Below are positions 16,744 to 24,852 of a stretch of DNA of 64,000 nucleotides, in pieces. The notes beneath the pieces were generated by a model, which did not search any database, was not told the DNA's origin, and saw only the letters and a program-made list of their open reading frames with translations. The DNA is from Candidatus Babelota bacterium (GTDB taxonomy: Bacteria; Babelota; Babeliae; Babelales; Vermiphilaceae). Within the stretch, counting starts at the first letter, position 1, and each line of letters opens with the position of its first letter. A program made the position numbers and the translations under genes. The stretch spans positions 1-64,000 of the forward strand of contig JAHDWT010000001.1 of the NCBI GenBank assembly GCA_023382795.1. Direction: 5' to 3'.

Positions 16744-17571
16744 TTAACGCCCCTCACGGGGAACACCAAATATTCGCTGCACATTGATGGTAGTTTGCAA
16801 AGCAATTTCCTCTACGCTAACCGAACGCAGATCCGCAAGATATTCGGCTATATACGCGATATGTCGAGGGTGGTTTGGTTGCCCCCGCATCGGTTGGGGG
16901 GGAAGGAAAGGTGCATCTGTTTCTAAAATAATATCATCGAGCTTGACGCGTTGAGCCACATCACGGAGCTCCACATTTTTTGGATAGGTGATAGTACCCC
17001 CTAAACCAAGTACAAATCCCATGGCTATTGCTTGATGCGCAAAATCAAGATCTTCAGAAAAACAATGGATAGTTCCGCGCAATGATGACTCATGAGCAAA
17101 TTCTTCAAGACATGTAAGGGTTTCATCTCCTGCATCACGGGTGTGTATTACAAGCCCAAGATCATGTTCAAGCGCTAATTCAATCTGCGCCTTAAATACG
17201 TCTTTTTGACGACGTAAATTGTACTCTGGATAATGCTTATCGATACCACATTCCCCAATACCAACAATATTCAGCTCTTGTTTGCGACAAGCCAAGTGCT
17301 GCAACTCCTTGAGATCATCCATCCATTGCTCAGTGGCATCATTCGGATGAATACCAATCGTTGCATAACACGATTTATAACGGCGAGCGATTTCAACACA
17401 ATTTTTACTTTCTATAAGGCTTGTACCTACATTAATAATAGTCCGAACGTTTTGTGTGTGCGCTTGTTCAACAATTCCACCCGCGGCTACCAGCTCTTGT
17501 TCGGTAAGCACTCTATCAAAATCTTTTTTTACCATCATATTGATGTGGCAATGAGTGTCGACCAAATGCAT
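16744..17571 (-). CDS. tatD: TatD-family metal-dependent deoxyribonuclease
   Basis: 275 residues, TIM-barrel metallohydrolase. The metal ligands are present: DTHCH at 5-9, Glu in GIGECGID, His in LVIHTRD, His in GTIHCF and Asp in LETDAPFLPP. In studied bacteria TatD acts as a 3'-5' DNase in repair or DNA turnover. GGCGG sits 5 bases before the ATG. It is transcribed away from the HU gene. Confidence 0.93.
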   Translation of the reverse strand: MHLVDTHCHINMMVKKDFDRVLTEQELVAAGGIVEQAHTQNVRTIINVGTSLIESKNCVEIARRYKSCYATIGIHPNDATEQWMDDLKELQHLACRKQELNIVGIGECGIDKHYPEYNLRRQKDVFKAQIELALEHDLGLVIHTRDAGDETLTCLEEFAHESSLRGTIHCFSEDLDFAHQAIAMGFVLGLGGTITYPKNVELRDVAQRVKLDDIILETDAPFLPPQPMRGQPNHPRHIAYIAEYLADLRSVSVEEIALQTTINVQRIFGVPREGR

Positions 17572-17651
17572 AAATCCGCCTTATTAAAAGTGTGATTGTA
17601 AATTTTTTGCAAACATGCTTCCATAAGCAATATACAAAAAAAATTCTAAAT

Positions 17652-17682
17652 TTGACAAAGCTATAAATAAAATTACTATAGG
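17652..17682 (+). promoter_or_regulatory. Probable promoter for the HU gene
   Basis: A perfect TTGACA (17652-17657) is followed after 19 bases by TATAGG (17677-17682). The spacer is longer than ideal. It lies about 90 bases upstream of the HU start in an AT-rich divergent gap. Confidence 0.4.
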
Positions 17683-17771
17683 GTACAAGTACAGAAGAAA
17701 AAAGCAACTAGGGTTTTAGTGAGGTAGCAGTGTTTTTTAGTCGTCCACCCCTATTTTTTGAGGAGTGTCTT

Positions 17772-18062
17772 ATGAACAAAAGTGAATTGATAAATTCACT
17801 GAGTGAAGAAACCACTTTTAGCAAAAAAGATGTTTCTCGCGTTCTCGAGTCATTTACCCGTATCATCGAACGCGCACTTAAAAAGGGAGAAAAGGTTACC
17901 CTAACAGGATTTGGGTGCTTTTCAATTTCCCGCCGCCCAGCTCGCAAGGGCATTAATCCAGCAACAAAACAACCAATTCAACTTCCAGAAATTTTTGTTC
18001 CGCGCTTTAAGCCAGGCAAAAATCTGCGCGAATTAGTAAAGTGCGGCATTAGAGTCATGTAG
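17772..18062 (+). CDS. HU/IHF-family DNA-binding protein
   Basis: 96 residues from ATG 17772, chosen by GAGGAG upstream and alignment with HU starts; an open frame reaches 42 bases further but is not needed. The order is the helical dimer part (NKSELINSLSEE to LKKGEKV) and then the beta-arm signature GFGCFSISRRPARKGINPAT at 47-66. The usual NPxTG is NPATK here, so the arm-tip residue after the intercalating Pro differs. It acts as a homodimer or heterodimer in nucleoid packing. It is monocistronic, with its own terminator. Confidence 0.93.
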   Translation: MNKSELINSLSEETTFSKKDVSRVLESFTRIIERALKKGEKVTLTGFGCFSISRRPARKGINPATKQPIQLPEIFVPRFKPGKNLRELVKCGIRVM

Positions 18063-18092
18063 CGTTCGTGACTGAGAAAAAGACTTACTCGC

Positions 18093-18119
18093 AAGGGTCG
18101 CCAATCGCGACCCTTTTTT
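18093..18119 (+). terminator. Rho-independent terminator of the HU gene
   Basis: A 9-bp perfect stem (18093-18101 with 18107-18115) has a 5-base loop and runs into six T. It lies 30 bases after the HU stop. Confidence 0.9.
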
Positions 18120-18156
18120 CATTGCCTAACCATATTTTTTGAAAACAAGAGCTTTT

Positions 18157-18185
18157 TTGCAACCCCTGTAGATTTTGTATATCAT
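18157..18185 (+). promoter_or_regulatory. Probable promoter for serS
   Basis: TTGCAA (18157-18162), a 17-base spacer and TATCAT (18180-18185; five of six matches) lie 51 bases before the serS start and just after the HU terminator. Confidence 0.5.
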
Positions 18186-18236
18186 GAATATCATGATATT
18201 TAGCATTCCCTGCACATAATCTGTTTAGAGGTTTTT

Positions 18237-19472
18237 ATGATTGATCTCAGTCTGCTACGCAAAGATCCACAAATGATCATCGCCCTTATTCGCAGAAAAG
18301 AACCTACCTTCGATATGCAAAAGCTCTACGAACTCGATGTGCAAGTCAGAGAACTGCGCTCAGATATTGAACATTTGCGGCATAAAAAAAATGAACTGGC
18401 GCAACAAGCAAAAGGTGGCGTTACCCCCCAAATACGGCAGGAATCAATCGAAATAAGCACGCAACTCAAAGATCAAGAACAAAAACTTGTATCGTTAGAA
18501 GAAGCATTTAATAGTCTTTATTTGCGTTGTCCAAACATCCCTCAAGAAGACATCCCACTAGGTGGCAAAGAATCTAATAAACCGGTCAAAATAGTTGGTG
18601 AAAAACCTGACTTCACCTTTCCCGTAAAAAATCATGTTGAACTCGGAAAAATCAATAATTGGTTCGATTTTGAAGCTGCTTGCGTAATGACAGGAAGCAA
18701 TTTTGCGTTATATCGCGGAGAAGCGGTACGGCTCATGTATTCGCTCACCATGTTCATGTTAAAAAACAACATGTCCTATGGCTTTGAGCCCATGTTACCA
18801 CCATATCTGGTTAACGAAACATCGCTCGAAGTTGCCAGCAATTTTCCAAAATTTCGCGATCAAGTGTATGCGCTTCCTAACGATAATCTTTTTCTCACAC
18901 CTACCGCTGAGGTCAATTTAACGAATTTTTATCGTAAGCACATTTTTGCCGCGCAAGACTTACCCATACGCATGACCGCTTGGACTAGTTGCTTCAGACG
19001 TGAAGCCGGCACCTACGGAGCAGCTGAACGGGGGCTTATCAGAATACATCAATTTGAAAAAGTAGAGCTTTATACGTTGTGCACCCCTCAGGAATCAGCA
19101 CAAGAACAAGAACGTATGCTCGCATGTGCCGAAAATATTTTACAAAAACTTGGATTGCACTATCGCGTAAGTTTACTCGCTGCTCAAGATTGCTCATTCC
19201 CTTCAGCAAAAACGTATGATATTGAAGTGTGGATGCCCGGCCAACAAGCATATTATGAAGTTTCATCAATATCCAATTGTACTGATTTCCAGGCAAGACG
19301 AGGACTTATTCGCTACAGAACTGAGCAAGAAAGCAAGCCAGGATTAGTGCATACCCTAAATGGCTCTTCACTTGCATTACCTCGATTAATGGTTGCGCTG
19401 ATGGAAACTTATCAACAAGAAGATGGATCTATCCGCTTGCCTGATAGCATTAAAGCCAATTTGGTATGGTGA
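18237..19472 (+). CDS. serS: Serine--tRNA ligase
   Basis: 411 residues, slightly shorter than the E. coli enzyme (430). The N-terminal antiparallel coiled coil that holds the tRNA-Ser long arm covers about residues 25-100. Class II motifs follow: motif 2 FRREAGTYGAAERGLIRIHQFEKVE near 253-277, the serine-site block EVSSISNCTDFQARR, and motif 3 LNGSSLALPRLMVALMETYQ near 378. AGAGG lies 5 bases upstream of the ATG. The DUF58 gene begins 39 bases after the stop, so it may be the first gene of a longer operon. Confidence 0.96.
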   Translation: MIDLSLLRKDPQMIIALIRRKEPTFDMQKLYELDVQVRELRSDIEHLRHKKNELAQQAKGGVTPQIRQESIEISTQLKDQEQKLVSLEEAFNSLYLRCPNIPQEDIPLGGKESNKPVKIVGEKPDFTFPVKNHVELGKINNWFDFEAACVMTGSNFALYRGEAVRLMYSLTMFMLKNNMSYGFEPMLPPYLVNETSLEVASNFPKFRDQVYALPNDNLFLTPTAEVNLTNFYRKHIFAAQDLPIRMTAWTSCFRREAGTYGAAERGLIRIHQFEKVELYTLCTPQESAQEQERMLACAENILQKLGLHYRVSLLAAQDCSFPSAKTYDIEVWMPGQQAYYEVSSISNCTDFQARRGLIRYRTEQESKPGLVHTLNGSSLALPRLMVALMETYQQEDGSIRLPDSIKANLVW

Positions 19473-19511
19473 CCCAACTATCAGATATTTTACCCTATAA
19501 GGACCAAGACC

Positions 19512-20387
19512 GTGATTTCGCCAGAAACGTTGCGACGCATTAAACAAGTCGAAATACATACACGACGATTGCTCAATGGCGCCTTGGTTGGCGATAGTCG
19601 CTCTGCGGTTAAAGGTTCTGGTTTTGAATTTGATCAAATTCGTGAGTATCAGCTTGGAGATGATATACGATTTATTGATTGGAAAAGCTCGGTTAGAACT
19701 AATAAATTGTTGATTAAGCAGTATATCGAAGAACGAAGTCGCTGTATCATTATTGCGCTTGATGCTTCTTCCTCAGGTCTATACGCTTCAGGAGCGCGCA
19801 CCAAATATCACGTTATGGCCGAAGTTGCTGCTGTGATCAGTCTTGTCGCTGATCATGGCAAAGATAGCGTGGGACTTCTTCTTTTCACCGATACCATCGA
19901 ATGCTTTATCCCTCCTCGCAAGGGGCGTAATCATGTTACACACATTATGCAACGCATCTTTGAATTTCAGCCACGAGGTAAAGCAACGTGCTTCAGCGCT
20001 GCACTCAAAAAACTTATGTCCTTGCGCAGAAAAGACACGTTGTTCATCATGATTTCTGATTTTATCGAAACCTTTCACGATCCTGAGCAAGAAAAACTGC
20101 TAACTGCACTGAGTGCAAAGCAAGAATTGATGGCAATACGATGCCTTGATCTTCTGGAACACACTCTCCCAACTGTCGGTTTTTTAATCGCTGAAGACCT
20201 TGAATCAGGAGAACACGTGGTTATAGATACTCGTAAACACAGTACTCTTAATGCGTTTTTATCCTACCGAACACAAGAACAAATCACACAATTTAAACGC
20301 CACAACATAAGTTGTCTTGACATTTCGACCACAAGGCCGTTTATTGGAGATATCATTAGATTTTTCAGACAGCGTATGGCCTACTAG
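19512..20387 (+). CDS. DUF58-family protein
   Basis: 291 residues from GTG 19512, with AGGA about 8 bases upstream. The DUF58 signature is complete: SGFEFDQIREYQLGDDIRFIDWKSSVRTN near 37-65, then a vWA-like domain beginning IIIALDASSSG with VGLLLFTD and LFIMISDFIE. DUF58 proteins usually sit beside a MoxR-type AAA ATPase and vWA membrane proteins, in systems thought to mature or assemble envelope factors. No MoxR gene is next to it here; the next gene is the likely membrane partner. Confidence 0.88.
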   Translation: MISPETLRRIKQVEIHTRRLLNGALVGDSRSAVKGSGFEFDQIREYQLGDDIRFIDWKSSVRTNKLLIKQYIEERSRCIIIALDASSSGLYASGARTKYHVMAEVAAVISLVADHGKDSVGLLLFTDTIECFIPPRKGRNHVTHIMQRIFEFQPRGKATCFSAALKKLMSLRRKDTLFIMISDFIETFHDPEQEKLLTALSAKQELMAIRCLDLLEHTLPTVGFLIAEDLESGEHVVIDTRKHSTLNAFLSYRTQEQITQFKRHNISCLDISTTRPFIGDIIRFFRQRMAY

Positions 20388-20396
20388 GTAATTACT

Positions 20397-20903
20397 ATGG
20401 AAAAAGCAGCAGAATTATATCCCATGTACGGATTCTGGAAGCAACCCTGGTGGCAAACTTCCTGGTTTTTTTATGTAGTAAGTAGCATCGGCTTTATGTT
20501 GGCTCTAGGTCTGTTGTGGCTACTCGCACGGTGGTATCGTCAAAGAAAACGCAAAAAAACTCCCTGGGATTTGGCACTCGCACGGCTTACCGATCTTCAA
20601 CTTATGGTAACCAAACAACCAGACATACCAAGCAAAGAAATTTACATCCGGATCACTATCATCATCAAGAACTATCTATATTCACACTATGCTTTTAATG
20701 TAGAAAGCAAAACCGACGACGAGCTCATCGTGTTTCTCGAACAAACATCCTTTGACCGTGCTCTCATCACCATACTTCAAGAAATGGTCAAGAATAGCAC
20801 AGAAGCAAAATTTGCGAAGCAACAACTCGATGCTTCTATTGCCGTGCGCGATATTCAGGGCTGCCTACAGCTCATTCGTAAAACGATCCCTCAAAAACAT
20901 TAA
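20397..20903 (+). CDS. Single-pass membrane protein, DUF4381-like partner of DUF58
   Basis: 168 residues beginning 9 bases after DUF58. A Trp-rich N-terminus (GFWKQPWWQTSWFFY) leads into one membrane helix (about 24-46), then RQRKRKK and a soluble helical domain. The layout (W-rich periplasmic side, one helix, basic stop, helical tail) resembles DUF4381 proteins of MoxR/DUF58 operons, but the similarity judged by eye is weak. The position next to DUF58 is the stronger argument. Confidence 0.6.
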   Translation: MEKAAELYPMYGFWKQPWWQTSWFFYVVSSIGFMLALGLLWLLARWYRQRKRKKTPWDLALARLTDLQLMVTKQPDIPSKEIYIRITIIIKNYLYSHYAFNVESKTDDELIVFLEQTSFDRALITILQEMVKNSTEAKFAKQQLDASIAVRDIQGCLQLIRKTIPQKH

Positions 20904-20932
20904 TCAACTGAAGATTATTTTAGGACTATTTC

Positions 20933-22087
20933 GTGCATTATAATTATTCTATTGAAACAAAATCTTTATACATTCATTGGCCATTTTGTCCCTACAAATG
21001 CCACTTCTGCCCATTCGTTGCCATGGCATCGCAAGATCACTTTATGCATGATTATTATCAGGCACTTATCGCGGAAATTGAATATTTCGTGCACCAGTGT
21101 GGCCGTAAAATGCCCATTGATACCATCTTTATAGGTGGAGGCACACCAAGTACTTGTCCCGAACCTCTCCTACTTGACATGTTTGGTAAACTAAGAACAT
21201 GGTTCGATATTGTTCCCGGTGCTGAAATATCCATAGAAGTTAATCCAGGTACCGTAAATCAGAGCAAATTAGCAGTCTGGAAAGAAGTGGGTATTTCACG
21301 ATTAAGTGTAGGAGTACAAAGCTTAAATGATGAGGTATTAAAAAAATTAAATCGCCTGCAATCAAAAGACGATGTTTACCAATTGTTGCCGCAAGCAAAG
21401 GCACTATTTGATAATTTGTCCGTCGATTTGATCGTTGGCTTGCCAGGCGTGAGCAATGATGAATGGCGTAAAACGGTAAACGAGGTTGCTTCATGGCCAA
21501 TAACGCATGTTTCCGTGTATTTTTTATCCATACACGAAAACACGCCATTGTATTTCGGGGTAAAAGCACAAAAAATAACACTTCCTTGTGAAGATGAGGT
21601 AGTTGATTTGTATTACTGGACATCACAAACACTCAAAAATAATGGCTTTAACCAATACGAAGTATCGTCCTTCGCAAGACCTGGCTATGAGTGCAAGCAC
21701 AATATTGTGTACTGGGAACGAAAACCATACAAGGGATTCGGTCTAGGTGCCTGTTCATTTGATGGTGCTCGAAGATTTCAGAATCAAAAAAATCTATCTC
21801 TTTATCTTCATGAAATTCACCAACAAAAAGAATCGATCATCTTTTCAGAAAAGCTAACGCGTAAACAAATTTATCTAGAAAAAATAATGCTCGGCATGCG
21901 CCGATCAACAGGTATAGCACTCAGTACGTTGCTTGAAGGCTTAACTCAGGGGGAACAAGACAAACTTACCGAGGAGATCACACGGTTAAGGGACAACAAT
22001 CTCATCATTTTGCACAACGATCATATTATACTCACCGTTGCTGGATTAGCGGTTGAGAACGAGATTGTAGTGAAATTATCCCTATAA
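20933..22087 (+). CDS. hemW: HemW-like radical SAM protein
   Basis: 384 residues from GTG 20933, with AGGA 8 bases upstream. The radical-SAM cluster motif CPYKCHFC uses Cys19, Cys23 and Cys26. GGGTPST (about 72-78) is the SAM-binding loop. Other HemW blocks are EVNPGT, ISRLSVGVQS, SVDLIVGLPG and QYEVSSFARPGYECKHN. HemW is now regarded as a haem chaperone or haem-insertion protein rather than the coproporphyrinogen oxidase HemN. The CxxxCxxC with a Pro-Phe tail and the length of about 380 fit HemW. Confidence 0.88.
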   Translation: MHYNYSIETKSLYIHWPFCPYKCHFCPFVAMASQDHFMHDYYQALIAEIEYFVHQCGRKMPIDTIFIGGGTPSTCPEPLLLDMFGKLRTWFDIVPGAEISIEVNPGTVNQSKLAVWKEVGISRLSVGVQSLNDEVLKKLNRLQSKDDVYQLLPQAKALFDNLSVDLIVGLPGVSNDEWRKTVNEVASWPITHVSVYFLSIHENTPLYFGVKAQKITLPCEDEVVDLYYWTSQTLKNNGFNQYEVSSFARPGYECKHNIVYWERKPYKGFGLGACSFDGARRFQNQKNLSLYLHEIHQQKESIIFSEKLTRKQIYLEKIMLGMRRSTGIALSTLLEGLTQGEQDKLTEEITRLRDNNLIILHNDHIILTVAGLAVENEIVVKLSL

Positions 22088-22151
22088 AAATAAAGAAATT
22101 AAATTAAATAAACAAACGTAGCGTTGATTATTACTTTTTACGAGGTGTATT

Positions 22152-22613
22152 ATGGCAAAGCATGTTGGTGTTAAACTTCCTGAAGACTTAATTGCGGTAT
22201 TGAAAGAAGGTAAAACTGTCGGAGTCCTAGCAACATTTTCTGAAAAGGGCTTACCAAATACCACTCCGATTCAGTGCTTGTACCCAAAAGGACTTGAGAG
22301 CATCCTTATTTCTATTCACAAAGAACATACCGGCTACCACAATATGGTATGGCAAAAAAAGGTTATGATGTGTTTTATGGACGTGAATAATGTTGTATAT
22401 AGCATACTAGGAAGAGCCGGTGTCGTACGCGCTCCATCCAATATTCATCCACTCATGAATATCGTGCGTATAGATATTATCGACATTAAAAGCGACCGCT
22501 CAACCTTAATGCGCGTTGATTCAGGAGTGCGTTGGAGCTACACCTCTTGGGAAGCTGAACAATTATCCGTCGGGCTTATGGATGAACTTAAAGAACTGGC
22601 CCGCACCCTGTAA
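22152..22613 (+). CDS. PNPOx-like FMN-binding split-barrel protein
   Basis: 153 residues. The block TVGVLATFSEKGLPNTTPIQCLYPKG near 22-47 is the typical first strands and loop of the pyridoxamine-phosphate-oxidase-like split barrel. The later strands (VMMCFMDVNNVVYSILGRAGVV) complete it. Members bind FMN, F420 or haem and reduce diverse substrates; the specific role cannot be read from sequence. GAGGTG lies upstream of the ATG. It is followed closely by an exported protein gene. Confidence 0.7.
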   Translation: MAKHVGVKLPEDLIAVLKEGKTVGVLATFSEKGLPNTTPIQCLYPKGLESILISIHKEHTGYHNMVWQKKVMMCFMDVNNVVYSILGRAGVVRAPSNIHPLMNIVRIDIIDIKSDRSTLMRVDSGVRWSYTSWEAEQLSVGLMDELKELARTL

Positions 22614-22644
22614 CCGTGCGGCATTTAGTAAAGGAGTTGTGTTT

Positions 22645-24096
22645 ATGCGTATTGCTCTCCTCAACCTTATGATAGCATTCGCCGTCACCAGTGCACTGCT
22701 GGCACAAGAAAATGATGAGATTTTTTCAACAGAAAATGCACTCTCTGATGATACGCAGGCTATGCCCCTCACGGCTGAAGAACCGTCCGAATCGGATGTT
22801 GCAAGCTCCTTGGCGACTCCACTACAAGAGTCGATTCAAAATGCCGTTGAACCCGTAGCAGAAGAGCAAAAAAGTGCCTCAGCGATTACCGAATTTCCTG
22901 TGGAACCTCAAGAAGCGATCCAAGGCCCTACCCTACCAATACAAGAAAAAGGGCCTGGCGCCAACGCATCTTCGATTCCACAGTCAGTTGTCCAACCCGA
23001 GATTCAAGGAGAGCCTATAGCCGAAATTACACCTGTTAAGCCAGCGACCAATCTAGATGAACTCCAAGAATCGGTGGTAACTCTCACTCCTACGCCACAG
23101 CACCAGGAATTAGCCGTACCACAGATGACGGCAATACCACCAATTCCAGCGGCACCGGAACCCACCACATCCAAGCCAGTAGAAGCAGAAAAATTACCCG
23201 ATGTGAGCTTTGAAAATGTTGATCCTGCAACAACAATAGGTTTTGATACGTTGGGATTAGAAAAGCCTTCTGGCAATTGGCTCTTTAAAAGAATTTGGTG
23301 GGAAAAGGCTGAAGGCCGTTACGAAAAGATCAAAGGACTTGTTGACCAGGTTATGGATCTGCGCATGCAGTTTCTCGCAAAACGCAGTGAAGTAGATAAC
23401 AAAATTCTCGATCCATTTTATATAGAACAATCTATTAACCAGGGCCAACTAGAAGAAGTAGTTAGTTTTTTAATCAATGAACTTAAGCGTGAACGAGAAC
23501 GTGACAAAAGCCTTTCCCCGCAAGAGCGCCAACTCTATGAAACTTTGGTGGCAGAAAAACGTTCTCTGGAACAACTACGCCTCGATGTAGAATCAATACG
23601 CACTATAGATATCGCGCTTGATGATGCGCTCACGGCACTCATGCAACAAGTGAATTTATGCCGATCATATGAAAATAAGTCCTGGGACCTATTCAAGGAC
23701 ATCGCTAAAGTTCTTGATCACGAACAGGCCCGTACCTTGTACTACAACATGAATACCTACCTGGATAACATTAAAAATATTCACAGCTATTTAAAAAACG
23801 CATTCTCTCAACATTTCGATGGCCTGATAACAAGCATCCAACAAAACATAACACGCATCAAAACAACAATGTCCGCACTACAAGAAAAGGGCGTAAACTT
23901 ACGCCAACAGATGATCACTATTTCAGATCAGGAGGCAGCATTAGAAAAGCAGAGCACTCCTACCGCCCCGCAGCAAGTCAAAGATCAGGAGGAAGATGAT
24001 GAGGAAGAGCCTAAGGGCTTTATATCGCTAACCTGGAGTTATGTTACAGGGTTTTTTAAGGGAATCTGGGATCTACTGACCTTCTGGCGATATTAG
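22645..24096 (+). CDS. Exported protein with low-complexity and coiled-coil parts
   Basis: 483 residues from ATG 22645, which has AAGGAG upstream; the frame is open further 5' but only as an overlap with the previous gene. Signal peptide MRIALLNLMIAFAVTSALLA. Residues about 22-240 are rich in Pro, Glu, Ala, Gln and Thr and look unstructured. From about 260 there are heptad-like helices (for example ERERDKSLSPQERQLYETL, QQNITRIKTTMSALQEKG). It ends in a very acidic patch (DQEEDDEEEPKG) and an aromatic hydrophobic tail (SYVTGFFKGIWDLLTFW) that could insert in a membrane. The family is not recognised. Confidence 0.7.
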   Translation: MRIALLNLMIAFAVTSALLAQENDEIFSTENALSDDTQAMPLTAEEPSESDVASSLATPLQESIQNAVEPVAEEQKSASAITEFPVEPQEAIQGPTLPIQEKGPGANASSIPQSVVQPEIQGEPIAEITPVKPATNLDELQESVVTLTPTPQHQELAVPQMTAIPPIPAAPEPTTSKPVEAEKLPDVSFENVDPATTIGFDTLGLEKPSGNWLFKRIWWEKAEGRYEKIKGLVDQVMDLRMQFLAKRSEVDNKILDPFYIEQSINQGQLEEVVSFLINELKRERERDKSLSPQERQLYETLVAEKRSLEQLRLDVESIRTIDIALDDALTALMQQVNLCRSYENKSWDLFKDIAKVLDHEQARTLYYNMNTYLDNIKNIHSYLKNAFSQHFDGLITSIQQNITRIKTTMSALQEKGVNLRQQMITISDQEAALEKQSTPTAPQQVKDQEEDDEEEPKGFISLTWSYVTGFFKGIWDLLTFWRY

Positions 24097-24157
24097 TTTG
24101 CTGCATATGCGTTTTTATGGTACTTTCTTACCCATGCAAGCATACTACTAGCTTTGT

Positions 24158-24232
<75 letters not shown>

Positions 24233-24306
24233 GACGGCAAGATAAACCCAATAAAATCAGTGTCGAAAATTCCCCAAGAACCTGGTTTTTCTTGTCGCTA
24301 CGCACT

Positions 24307-24335
24307 TTGACTTTTAAACCACCTTTTGCAATAAT
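24307..24335 (+). promoter_or_regulatory. Strong promoter candidate for rpsI
   Basis: TTGACT (24307-24312), a 17-base spacer and AATAAT (24330-24335) match consensus at five of six positions each. The rpsI start is 45 bases downstream. Confidence 0.6.
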
Positions 24336-24379
24336 GATTAAAAATCCGGTACTCATAAATCATATTTTCACAGGATCAT

Positions 24380-24793
24380 ATGAAAACTACAAAAAAGATC
24401 GCTCATGCTCCTCTTGCTCACGGCGTAGGTCGACGTAAATCTTCCGTTGCCCGTGTGTGGCTCCGTCAAGGAACAGGTGCTATCCTCGTTAATGGAAAAG
24501 CAGCTCAAGAATATTTTGAAACTGAATTCAATCGCACTACGGTAGGGATACCTTTTAAAGTCTGTGCTCCAGCCGTTCACTACGATATCGAAGTTAATGT
24601 AAATGGTGGCGGATTACGCGGGCAAGCTGATGCAACTGCCCTTGGCATCGCACGCGCTCTGGTAAGTCACGACGAAAACCTTCGTCCTATTCTTAAGAAG
24701 GAAGGTCTTCTTACGGTTGACTCACGTCTGAAAGAGCGTAAAAAATATGGCCAGCGTGGCGCTCGTCGTAAGTTCCAATTCGTGAAACGTTAA
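24380..24793 (+). CDS. rpsI: 30S ribosomal protein S9
   Basis: 137 residues. The family blocks GVGRRKSSVARVWLRQGTG near 16-34 and VNGGGLRGQADATALGIARAL near 73-93 are clear. The basic C-terminal tail that reaches the P-site tRNA is intact (KYGQRGARRKFQFVKR). CAGGA lies 5 bases upstream. In most bacteria rplM (L13) is directly upstream; here the neighbours are a tRNA gene and, after a terminator, glmS, so the usual L13-S9 pair is split. Confidence 0.97.
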   Translation: MKTTKKIAHAPLAHGVGRRKSSVARVWLRQGTGAILVNGKAAQEYFETEFNRTTVGIPFKVCAPAVHYDIEVNVNGGGLRGQADATALGIARALVSHDENLRPILKKEGLLTVDSRLKERKKYGQRGARRKFQFVKR

Positions 24794-24798
24794 TTACT

Positions 24799-24831
24799 CA
24801 CGCAACCGATTATTATCCGGTTGCGTGTTTT
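24799..24831 (+). terminator. Rho-independent terminator of rpsI
   Basis: A 10-bp perfect stem (24799-24808 with 24818-24827) is followed by TTTT, 6 bases after the rpsI stop. glmS begins only about 20 bases further, so read-through or a promoter in the hairpin region must feed glmS. Confidence 0.85.
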
Positions 24832-24852
24832 ACTTGAAGGGTGTAGTGAACA

